This document shows, piece after piece, positions 44,799 through 52,063 of a stretch of 64,000 nt of DNA. The stretch lies in assembly GCF_002910915.1 (NCBI RefSeq), contig NZ_NEUF01000177.1, forward strand, positions 62,001 through 126,000. The letters run 5' to 3'. The position numbers were made by a program, and so were the translations under genes. Position 1 is the stretch's first letter. Every line of letters begins with the position of its first letter. Source of the stretch: Streptomyces sp. SM10. GTDB taxonomy: Bacteria; Actinomycetota; Actinomycetes; Streptomycetales; Streptomycetaceae. The notes beneath the pieces are model-generated. The model did no database searches, was not told where the DNA came from, and saw only the letters and a program-made list of their open reading frames with translations.

Positions 44799-45697
44799 TG
44801 ACCAACCCAACACGCGGCACCACCGCCGGCCGCGTCTACAACGACCTGCGCAATCTGGCCCGCCGCAACAACCGGTCCACGGACGAGATCATGGTCGAGT
44901 ACGTCCTGGAACGGTTCCTCTACCGCTTGGCCGCATCGCCCCTGGGCCAGGAACACTTCGTCCTCAAGGGCGGCCTGCTGCTCGCCCAGTTCGGCGCACG
45001 CCGGATGACCCGCGACATCGACATCCTCGGCCGCGCGTTCCCAGGCGACGAAGCCGAGATCATCCGCAGGATCGCAGGCATCGCCGCCACCGAGATCGAC
45101 GACGGAGTGGTCTTCGACCCCGCAACGCTCAAGAGCATCGCCATCCGCGAGGAGGACGAGTACCACGGCCTTCGCTTGTCCATGACTGCATCCATCGCCC
45201 GGGCCCGACTCAAACTTCAACTGGATGTCAGCTTCGGCGACCCTGTCACCCCAAACCCCCGGACGATCAACTACCGGCAGCAGCTCACCACAGAGAGCTT
45301 CCAGCTCCTCGGCTACCCGATCGCCACCGTCATCGCCGAAAAGCTCTCCACCGCCGTCTCGCTCGGCGACCTCAACACCCGCGACCGCGACTACGCAGAC
45401 CTCTACCGCCTCCTTACACTCAACAGTCTCAACGGCGAAGAGCTGGCCGCAGCGCTGACCGCCACCGCCACACACCGCGGCATAGAGCTGAAGCCCCTCA
45501 GCGCAGCGATCACCGACCTCGCCGAGCGCCGCCAATCCTCCTACGCCGCCTGGCGCCGCCGACAGGGACCTTCCTCGGCCGGCTATCCGAATCTCTTCAC
45601 TGACGTGGTCGGCCTAGTCATCGCATTCGCGGACCCACTGCTCGCAGGCACCGCCGCCACACGTAGTTGGAACAGCTCAGCCAGTACGTGGACGTGA
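44798..45697 (+). CDS. AbiEii-type nucleotidyltransferase toxin, 299 aa
   Basis: Toxin of the type IV pair. The nucleotidyltransferase motif is KGGLLLAQFGARRMTRDIDI (about residues 50-69) with the catalytic Asp-x-Asp. Downstream are ATVIAEKLSTAVSLGDLNTR and RDYADLYRLL, family motifs 3 and 4. Related toxins add nucleotides to tRNA or other targets and stop growth. The coding sequence overlaps abiEi by one base. The C-terminal ~30 residues (after YPNLFTDVV) look atypical. A broken second copy lies at 48945-49521. Confidence 0.9.
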   Translation: MTNPTRGTTAGRVYNDLRNLARRNNRSTDEIMVEYVLERFLYRLAASPLGQEHFVLKGGLLLAQFGARRMTRDIDILGRAFPGDEAEIIRRIAGIAATEIDDGVVFDPATLKSIAIREEDEYHGLRLSMTASIARARLKLQLDVSFGDPVTPNPRTINYRQQLTTESFQLLGYPIATVIAEKLSTAVSLGDLNTRDRDYADLYRLLTLNSLNGEELAAALTATATHRGIELKPLSAAITDLAERRQSSYAAWRRRQGPSSAGYPNLFTDVVGLVIAFADPLLAGTAATRSWNSSASTWT

Positions 45698-45966
45698 TCC
45701 GACTCCCTCACAAACCGCAGGAGATGCCCCATACCCCGAAGCGTCAATGACATCCCGTCACTGATTGTCGGAGGTGCGCCCGACACACGGAGTGGTGGAT
45801 GCCCGGTCGCTCGTGACGCCAGGGAATGCGGGAACTTCCCATCCGTAGGCCCACGTCACGAACCGGGGCTACGTGGGTTCGGAACAATGTGCCCGGAGCC
45901 CGGCGGCCAAGGCAAGGAGGCTGCGGGCGCGAGCAGGAAGCAAGGAGTACCCATTCGGCCAGGCGG
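45698..45966. other. Intergenic region between convergent accessory genes
   Basis: No gene is seen. The dyad CCCACGT / ACGTGGG near 45851-45878 could be a terminator shared by the converging abiEii and membrane-protein genes. Confidence 0.3.
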
Positions 45967-46611
45967 TCAGGCCGGCCCGCCCACCCACAACTTGTCAATC
46001 AGACGCAGCAGGACATCATATGTCTCTCCACGCCGGTATTTGATCACGGGAGATTCCCTGCCATGCCGGTCCGCCGAGTACGGAGTCAGATAGACGACCC
46101 GTTCGGTTGCGATGATCCGGCCGATGTGTGGAACGCCATAACCACGTGCTTCGAGGTGTCCCTCCACCGTGAGCGGAGCAAGGTAGTCGTAGGTCGCCGC
46201 GATCTGGCGGCGCAGCAGACCGGCGCCGAAAGCGGAGTCGAAGACCTGGATCTCCTCCTCCCGGTCGGTGATCCAGTCCGGCTCACCTGCGGGAACATCA
46301 AGTCTCGGCAGCAGTATGCGGCAGCGGGAGCGGCGAGCCCGACAGCGAAGGAACAGCTCCTCGAACAAGTCGCGCTGTAGTTCAGAACCGCGGCCTGTCA
46401 GAACGGACACCTCCCTCGCCCGACCCAGTTCCCGCTTGATGTCGTGTGCCGCATCTCGACTGTTGGCGAAGACCTCTTCCACATCCAGGTGCAGTAGATG
46501 GGCAGCAAGGCCACGCATAAGGCGACGGGCAGTCTTCGAGAATGCCCATACCAGCGCCAAGAAGAGAGCGCTGGCAAGCAGTGACGTGCCGATATCGCGT
46601 AGAAATTCCAT
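45967..46611 (-). CDS. Membrane-anchored protein of unknown function, 214 aa
   Basis: One N-terminal membrane span (IGTSLLASALFLALVWAFSK, residues 7-26) and a cytoplasmic domain with EVSVLTGRGSELQRDLFEEL, SRCRILLPRLDVPAG and RIIATERVVYLTPYSADRHG. The strand order and the RxxxL/V-LTG...ILLP pattern recall phospholipase-D-like domains, but I see no HKD motif, so the fold is a guess. It lies 43 bases after the truncated helical-repeat gene, same strand, so the two may have formed a unit. Codon use is less GC-biased than in the core. Confidence 0.6.
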   Translation of the reverse strand: MEFLRDIGTSLLASALFLALVWAFSKTARRLMRGLAAHLLHLDVEEVFANSRDAAHDIKRELGRAREVSVLTGRGSELQRDLFEELFLRCRARRSRCRILLPRLDVPAGEPDWITDREEEIQVFDSAFGAGLLRRQIAATYDYLAPLTVEGHLEARGYGVPHIGRIIATERVVYLTPYSADRHGRESPVIKYRRGETYDVLLRLIDKLWVGGPA

Positions 46612-46654
46612 TCCTCATCCCCGTTGCCACCACTCGTTCCACCCGGTCGGCGTT

Positions 46655-48049
46655 TCAAGCCAACCAGCTCTCGCGCACCGCGAGCAGATCCCTGAGGCGT
46701 TCCACAGCTTCCTCATCGGGACGGGCTTGTTCCAGTGCCGCGAGCAGGGCGAGCCGGGCCTCCGGGCCGCCCGCGCCGTAGGCATACCCGGCGATCGCTC
46801 GCAGATGATCACGCGCCATGTTGTGGTCCGCGATGGGCAGGAGTCGGTCCGCATTCATGAGCCGCTGCATGTCCCGCACGATCCCCCCACGGAATTCATG
46901 GCTGCCCATGTCCTGGAAGGCTTCCAACACGTCGACGAGTCGGGCTTCGACGAGCGTGGACTCAGACGAGGCGGCGACCCCGGCCAGGAGGGCGACGACC
47001 TCGTCGAGGTCGACTGGAGTCCACGTCGCCGCAAGGCAGTTGGCCCGTGCCGACACCAGCGCGGCTCGCAGGTTCAAGCGCGCGGGAAACTCGGCCGCCA
47101 GCGCCTTCAGCTGGTCGACCGCCTCCGGAGTGCCGCGGCGGCTCAGCGTCCCGGGCAACGCCTCACGCCAGTCCAGCGCCTCCATTTCGGGAGTCACGGT
47201 ATGTACCCCGAGCGGTCGGCTGTTCCGGTCCTGAGGGAAGACCGTGTTCAGCCACCGATAGAGCGCGCTCAGCCCCTCTTCATCTGCGTGTACCTCGACA
47301 TGCCCACGCTCGGAGCGCCCTGCGCATTTCAGAGCGAGATCCCGGCTGAAGCGGGCCGATGCGTCAATGAGCTCTCTGAGACCGGTCCACGCCTCGAAGC
47401 CGTCGACCTCCACCAGAACGCAGGCGACGAGCACCGGGAGCTCGAGATCCCCGGCTTCGCCGTCCCGCTCCACTGCCATGAGTGCGAACTCGGCGACAGA
47501 CCGTGCGAGGGTGTTCTCCACGGTAAGAAGGCTGGCGAGGAGTCCGGACCACGTACGAACCAGCGCCGCCCGAGCCTCCTCTCCCTTCTCGAATGCCTCC
47601 GCGGCCACCGACCACGCACCCGCCGAGCGGAAGTCGGGCAGGAGGGCAGCGGACAGCGCCGCCAGGAACTCTTCCCATATCTCGGTGACGACCAAGGTCC
47701 AGGTCGCCTCGATGCGTTCCAGAACCAATGGTTGTACGCCGTGGGCCAGTTGCGCCCTGGCAGCTGTCCCGATCGCACGAGCAAGGCCCTGGGGGTCATT
47801 GACGGCCGCCCTCTGGAGCAGCAGCGCCCATGTCGTGGACGAGAGGACGTACCACGGGTCAGCGATTGCGCCCACCCAGGCACTCCACCGGTCTGGTTCG
47901 AGGTCGTCCAGCCGACCCGCGTCGTCGAGCAGCGACAGCGACAGGACGCCGGCCCAGGCGCGCATGTCCCGTTTCTCCAGTCCGAGCCATTCATCGGCGT
48001 GGTCGTTCTCGAGCCGCAGGAATTGCAGGGCGCAGCAGGGCAGATCGGC
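46655..48049 (-). pseudogene. Truncated helical-repeat protein, C-terminal ~465 codons, cut by an IS-like element
   Basis: A long minus-strand frame with good coding bias ends at 46655 but its 5' side runs straight into the IS630-type element at 48050, so the N-terminus is missing or displaced. The remaining part is alpha-helical, e.g. RAWAGVLSLSLLDDAGRLDD, EIWEEFLAALSAALLP and ALDWREALPGTLSRRGTPEA; the last segment with LVSARANCLAATWTPVDLDE resembles, to my eye, C-terminal regions of large STAND/NACHT defence ATPases. No ATPase motif is left. Whether any product is made is doubtful. Confidence 0.6.
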
Positions 48050-48470
48050 TACTGAACTTGATTGGGTGATGTCGGGTCGTTCGCCTGACGGCGGCTGAGC
48101 CGGGTCGGTAGCTGTGTGGTGTGAGATACGCGCAGGGCGGCGGCTTGACCGATGCCAAGAGGGTGGCGAGGGAACGGATCCGGCTGGAGGCGGTCGGCCG
48201 TTTCGAGGATGGCAGGAAGAACAGGGAGATCGCGGCCGCGCTGAGGGTGAGCGAGCGGTCGGTGGAGGCAGGAAGGCATCTGGTCTCTCGTGAAACGGAC
48301 CATCGGCAACCTCGCCGCCGCGAACCTCGACCAGCTCGCCGCCGCCGTGAAGCGCAGTCTCAAGAAGACCCAGTACCGACCGCACCTCATCGACGGCTGC
48401 CTCATGGGCACCGGCCTGACCATAGGCAGCTGACCAGGGTCAAGCCGACATCACACATTCAAGTTCAGTA
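48050..48470 (+). mobile_element. 421-bp internally deleted IS630-type element
   Basis: Terminal inverted repeats of 26 bases (48050-48075 and 48445-48470) match at 24 positions, begin TACTGAACTTGA, and end at TA dinucleotides, the target of IS630/Tc1 elements. Inside is a fused remnant of the transposase. The element splits the helical-repeat gene. It is non-autonomous and resembles a MITE in the making. Confidence 0.85.
48121..48433 (+). pseudogene. IS630-family transposase remnant (N- and C-terminal ends joined)
   Basis: Frame 1 encodes the N-terminal helix-turn-helix: LTDAKRVARERIRLEAVGRF and GRKNREIAAALRVSERSVE. Around 48270 it jumps to the other end of the protein, read in another frame as GIWSLVKRTIGNLAAANLDQ and TQYRPHLIDGCLMGTGL, ending TGA 48431-48433. 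The whole DDE catalytic core is gone. Both ends carry GGTGGAG near the joint, suggesting deletion between short homologies. Confidence 0.85.
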
Positions 48471-48816
48471 GCGCGGACGGGGCATGTGCTGTGGGCCGAA
48501 TGCCCGTGAAACATGGTGCATGGGCAATGCCGCCTACAGGGTCTCGCCGATCGGGCAGGAAGGGGCCGACCTGTATACCTACCAGCGCACCACCGTTCGC
48601 GTTGGTCCTCGGATCCCGGAATGAGCAGCACATACCCCTATGACCGTTTGGCGCCAGTAGGGGGAGACACACCGGCGCCCTACCAACCCGCTCACGTGCA
48701 CCTACTCCGGACTTCTGTGGGCAACTGTCGGCATGAAAGTCCCTGAAAAGCCCCTGGCGTGACGCCGGTCGGACCTGCTTACGCCAAACCCGCAGGTCAC
48801 ACCCTTGATCAAAAGC
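48471..48816. other. Right end of accessory insertion, mostly non-coding
   Basis: Between the IS630-type element and the second sdaA-end copy. A 34-codon plus-strand frame (48520-48624, starting MGNAAYRVSPIGQEGADLYT) looks protein-like but has no partner. The arm-like pair AAAGTCCCTG (48736-48745) and AAAGCCCCTG (48747-48756) lies here, matching 23 of 24 bases of 43713-43736. Confidence 0.4.
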
Positions 48817-48938
48817 GGCCGACATGAGCGTGAAGTACAAGGAGACCGCGCACGGCGGGCTCGCGGTGAACATCATCGAGTGCTGAGGTGGTGGGCCCTG
48901 ACCAGCGCGTCTATATCTTTCAGCGCTGTCAGGGCCTT
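48817..48938 (+). repeat. Right copy of 122-bp direct repeat, putative attR
   Basis: Repeats the last ~23 codons of sdaA in frame, with stop TGA instead of TAG, and the following hairpin. It is 5,273 bases from the left copy, same orientation, about 91% identical. No other part of sdaA is present, so this is a gene-end duplicate and not a gene. Confidence 0.85.
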
Positions 48939-48944
48939 CGGCCG

Positions 48945-49521
48945 TTCAACGGACGAGGTCACGGTCGAGTACGTACTCGAACGATTCCTCTACCGCCTGG
49001 CAGCATCCCCCCTCGGCCGCGAGCACGTCATCCTCAAGGCGGCCTTCTGCTCGCCCAGTTCGGCGCCCGCCGGATGACCCGTGACATCGACATCCTTGGC
49101 CGCGCGTTCTCCGGCGACGAAGCCGAGATCATCCGCAGAATCGCCGCGATCGCCACCGCTGAGGTCGACGACGGCGTCCGCATACGACTCCGCCACGCTC
49201 AGAACCGTACCCATCCGTGAGGAGGACGAGTATCACGGCGTACGGCTGTCCATGGCCGCATCGATCGCCCGTGAGCGTCTCAAGCTCCAACTGGACATCA
49301 GCTTCGGCGCCCCCGTCACTCCCGGGCTCACCACCGCCATCTCGCTCGGCGATCTCAACACCCGAGAGAGGGATGACGCGGACCTCTACGGCCTGCTGAC
49401 GCTCAACAATCTCAACGGCGAAGAACCGGCCGCAGCACTGACTGCCACCGCCACATACCGTGGCATCGAGCTGAAGCCCCTCAGCGCCGCGATCACCGAC
49501 CTCGCAGCGCGGGCACCGCCC
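48945..49521 (+). pseudogene. Decayed second abiEii copy
   Basis: Collinear with the intact AbiEii gene from about its codon 26: TVEYVLERFLYRLAASPLG, MTRDIDILGRAFSGDEAEII, RDDADLYGLLTLNN and YRGIELKPLSAAITDLA. A one-base loss near 49040 and a one-base gain near 49180 shift and restore the frame, about 87 bases in the middle are deleted in frame, and the start and last ~45 codons are missing. It begins a few bases after the second sdaA-end repeat and stops at the NlpC gene. Confidence 0.85.
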
Positions 49522-49523
49522 GG

Positions 49524-50549
49524 TCAGATGCGTACCGCGGCCTGGAAGCTGCCGATGGTGTTCATCGACTCGTAGCGGACGTGGGCGCCCGGGTACGGCG
49601 CGTGCAGCACGGTGTTGTTGCCCGCGTAGAGGCCCACGTGCGAGGTGTTGTTGAAGAAGACCAGGTCACCCGGCTTCAGCTGACCGCGGCCGATGCGGGT
49701 GCCCTCGTTGATCTGGGTGTACGTGGTGCGGGTGATGCCGGCACCCGCCTGGGCGTACGCCCACATGGTCAGGCCCGAACAGTCGAAGGAGTCGGGGCCC
49801 GTGGCCGTGCGGACGTAGGGCTTGCCCACCCGTGTGTCGGCGGCGGCGAGCGCGGCCGCCCCGAGGGCGGAGGCCGGGACCTCGTTGCCGAGTTCGACCC
49901 GGTCTCCCGCGGAACGGCTGGCGCGCTGCTCCTGCTCGGCCATCTTGGCGCGTTCGGCGGCGGTGAGGGTGTTCAGCAGCTTCCGGGCCTCGGCGAGCTT
50001 GCCCTGGAACTTCTTCTTGTTCTCGCCAAGCGTCGTGCGGACCTCGGTCAGATCCGCGAGCTTGGCCTGCGCCTCCGTGCGCTGCTGCGCGAGGGTGCGC
50101 TGCTTCGCCTGGATCTTCTGCAGCGACTCGGCCTGCTTGGCCGTCAGCTGGTCGAGCGCGGAGGCCTGGTCGAGGAAGCTGTCCGGGTCCGAGGAGAGCA
50201 GCAGCTGGACCGACGGGTCGAGACCGCCGGAGCGGTACTGCGCGGTGGCCAGCGAACCCAGCTCGCCACGCAGGGTGTTGAGCTCGTCCTGGCCGCGGGC
50301 GACCTTGTCCTGGAGGGCGTCGGCCTGCTTCTTGAGCTCGTCCTGCTGCTCCTTGGCGCCGTTCGCCTTCTCGGTGGCGACCTCGGCCTCGTGGTAGAGC
50401 TTGTCGACCTTCGCCTTGACCTCGCTCTTGGTCGGCTTGGGGTCGGCGTGGGCGGCCTGGGAGGTCAGGGCCACGGCCGCGGCGGCGGTCGCGGTGAGCA
50501 CGGTCACGCGGGTGCGGCTCGGCTGCTTGGGACGACGGTGGGACGCCAC
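49524..50549 (-). CDS. Secreted NlpC/P60 peptidoglycan endopeptidase with coiled coil, 341 aa
   Basis: Cell-wall hydrolase cutting stem peptides. A signal peptide (VTVLTATAAAAVALTSQAAHA) is followed by a ~190-residue coiled coil (from KSEVKAKVDKLYHEAEVATE to LLNTLTAAERAKMAEQE), then the NlpC/P60 domain with catalytic Cys in GPDSFDCSGLTMWAYA, His in FFNNTSHVGLYAG and a third His in TVLHAPYPG. This is the RipA/CwlO layout. GTG at 50549 is used; the open frame extends upstream without support. A promoter and ~128-base leader precede it. Confidence 0.92.
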   Translation of the reverse strand: MASHRRPKQPSRTRVTVLTATAAAAVALTSQAAHADPKPTKSEVKAKVDKLYHEAEVATEKANGAKEQQDELKKQADALQDKVARGQDELNTLRGELGSLATAQYRSGGLDPSVQLLLSSDPDSFLDQASALDQLTAKQAESLQKIQAKQRTLAQQRTEAQAKLADLTEVRTTLGENKKKFQGKLAEARKLLNTLTAAERAKMAEQEQRASRSAGDRVELGNEVPASALGAAALAAADTRVGKPYVRTATGPDSFDCSGLTMWAYAQAGAGITRTTYTQINEGTRIGRGQLKPGDLVFFNNTSHVGLYAGNNTVLHAPYPGAHVRYESMNTIGSFQAAVRI

Positions 50550-50683
50550 GGAGGCGAGCTCCTTCTTCCTAGAGCCGCCTACCGGGCTTCGGAGAGGCCA
50601 CGGCGCCGCGCACGTCACGGACTCGGCGGTTCCTTCGCCGTCACCCCGAATGGGCGATCAACCGTACGAAGGTTCGAGGGCCG

Positions 50684-50713
50684 ACCTTAGTGACCATCCT
50701 GTGACCAGTTCAA
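50684..50713 (-). promoter_or_regulatory. Probable sigma-HrdB-type promoter of the NlpC/P60 gene
   Basis: On the minus strand TTGAAC (50708-50713) and TAAGGT (50684-50689) are separated by 18 bases. Transcription would begin near 50677, giving a structured leader of about 128 bases before the GTG. The leader contains ACCGCCGAGTCCGTGACG and CCCGGTAGGCGGCTCTAGGA, blocks reminiscent of the ydaO (c-di-AMP) riboswitch, though the full aptamer is not evident. Confidence 0.55.
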
Positions 50714-50833
50714 TGTCTCGGTGAAGATTGTCGACATCCTGGGTAGTTCTTTACTCCCGCCACACGGCGCGTAGCCGCGAACTGACGGACCGTCCTGCGG
50801 CAGCGGGGCCGGGACCGCGCCGGCCCGGCGCAC

Positions 50834-50955
50834 CTACCGGCGCAGGGCGACGACGTCGATCTCCACCAGGATGTGCATGAGGTCCGAGCCGACGGTCGGT
50901 GCGGCCCTCTGATCGCAGAACAGGCGGGCGGCCAGGGGCTGGACGCCCTGGTGGC
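50834..50955 (-). pseudogene. Fragment resembling the C-terminus of a RidA-like protein
   Basis: About 40 codons ending QRAAPTVGSDLMHILVEIDV then VALRR and a stop. The VEIDVVA ending after a PTVG segment resembles RidA/YjgF proteins. No start or upstream domain in frame, so a remnant is likely. The similarity is from memory of the family and is weak. Confidence 0.35.
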
Positions 50956-51005
50956 GGACGGGTGTGCGCACCTCTCGGGCCGAAGGAAACCGGCGGGAAG
51001 CACCT

Positions 51006-51049
51006 GGACTCCGGGGCTCGCGGCCTTCATGGCGCGGGCCCCGGAGTCC
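51006..51049. terminator. Hairpin upstream of the ABC operon promoter
   Basis: GGACTCCGGGGC (51006-51017) and GCCCCGGAGTCC (51038-51049) form a perfect 12-bp stem with a 20-base loop, ending four bases before the -35 box of the ABC operon. It may insulate the operon from upstream transcription. Confidence 0.5.
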
Positions 51050-51053
51050 GCGC

Positions 51054-51105
51054 TTGACAGCCATACCCCCCCAAGACAATGATTCCATTAATTGACTAAT
51101 GGAAT
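51054..51105 (+). promoter_or_regulatory. Promoter and palindromic operator of the ABC-GntR operon
   Basis: TTGACA (51054-51059), 18 bases, then AATGAT (51078-51083). Overlapping the -10 and start point is the palindrome ATTCCATTA-N6-TAATGGAAT (51082-51105), AT-rich and isolated in a GC-rich background. It is well placed as the operator for the GntR/YtrA regulator encoded at the end of the operon. Confidence 0.65.
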
Positions 51106-51118
51106 TGAGGCGAGGCGC

Positions 51119-52063
51119 GTGGCGGAGACGAGCAATCCGGGCGGCGGCCCGGGCGCGTGGGCCCTGGAGGCCCGCGGACTGGGGAAGCGCTACCGACGCG
51201 GCTGGGCGCTGCGCGACTGCTCCTTCCGGCTGCCGACCGGACGGATCTGCGGCCTGGTCGGGCCCAACGGAGCGGGGAAGAGCACCCTGCTGGGCCTGGT
51301 GTCCCGCCAGGTGGCTTCCAGTCAGGGCGAGTTGCGTGTGTTCGGGGTGCCGGTGGACGACCCCCGGGTGATGCCGAGGTTCGCCTTCCTCGGGCAGGAC
51401 AAGGCCTTGTTCAAGCGGTTCACGGTCGGTGAGACGCTGCGGATGGGCGCCGAGCTCAACCCCGGCTGGGACGCGGCGGCGGCGGAGCGCATCGTACGCT
51501 CGGGCTCGGTGCCGATGAACGCCTCGGTGGGGGCGCTGTCCGGCGGCCAGCGCACCAGGGTCGCCCTCGCGCTGGCCTTCGGCAAGCGGCCGGATCTGCT
51601 GCTGCTCGACGAGCCGATGGCGGATCTCGACCCGCTGGCCCGGGACGAGATGGGCGCCCTGCTGATGGCGGAGGCCGTCGAGCGCGGCACCACGGTGGTG
51701 ATGTCCTCCCACAACCTGGCCGAGCTGGAGGACATGTGCGACTACCTGCTGGTCCTCGCCGACGGCCGGATCCGGATGGCCGGTGACGCCGATGCCCTCG
51801 TCCCCGCGCACACCCTGGTGACCGGGGTGACCAGGGACGGGGAGCTGCCCGCCGCTCTGACCGCCCACACGGTCGTCGAGAAGCGCGTGCAGGGACGGCA
51901 GTTCCGGGCGATGGTGCGGCCGTCCGGCCCGCTGTCGGGGGACTGGCAGGTGACCGAGCCCAGCCTGGAGGAAGTGCTGCTGGCGCATCTGCGCTCACCG
52001 GAAGCGCCCGCGCTGTACACACCCGGCGCGGACATCGAGACCGAAGGGAACCGGACCGCATGA
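51119..52063 (+). CDS. ABC transporter ATPase, 314 aa
   Basis: Walker A GPNGAGKST, Q-loop FAFLGQDKALFKRFT, signature ALSGGQRTRVALALAF, Walker B LLLLDEPMADLDP and switch SSHNLAELEDM are all present. The C-terminal ~75 residues form a small regulatory domain. The GTG at 51119 gives MAETSNPGG and follows AGG spacing; a TTG at 51092 lies inside the operator and is less likely. Partner permease overlaps by four bases. YtrA-regulated transporters of this type are often linked to cell-envelope stress or antibiotics. Confidence 0.9.
   Translation: MAETSNPGGGPGAWALEARGLGKRYRRGWALRDCSFRLPTGRICGLVGPNGAGKSTLLGLVSRQVASSQGELRVFGVPVDDPRVMPRFAFLGQDKALFKRFTVGETLRMGAELNPGWDAAAAERIVRSGSVPMNASVGALSGGQRTRVALALAFGKRPDLLLLDEPMADLDPLARDEMGALLMAEAVERGTTVVMSSHNLAELEDMCDYLLVLADGRIRMAGDADALVPAHTLVTGVTRDGELPAALTAHTVVEKRVQGRQFRAMVRPSGPLSGDWQVTEPSLEEVLLAHLRSPEAPALYTPGADIETEGNRTA

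Noticed and set aside
44184..45697. AbiE pair as a housekeeping regulator and transferase
   Set aside because: The one-base overlap, AbiEi winged-helix pattern and DxD nucleotidyltransferase motif fit a type IV toxin-antitoxin pair far better.
48451..48876. 141-codon minus-strand frame as the missing N-terminus of the helical-repeat gene
   Set aside because: It is in frame once the IS element is removed, but starts within the sdaA-end repeat, has no domain and weak coding bias; kept only as a remark.
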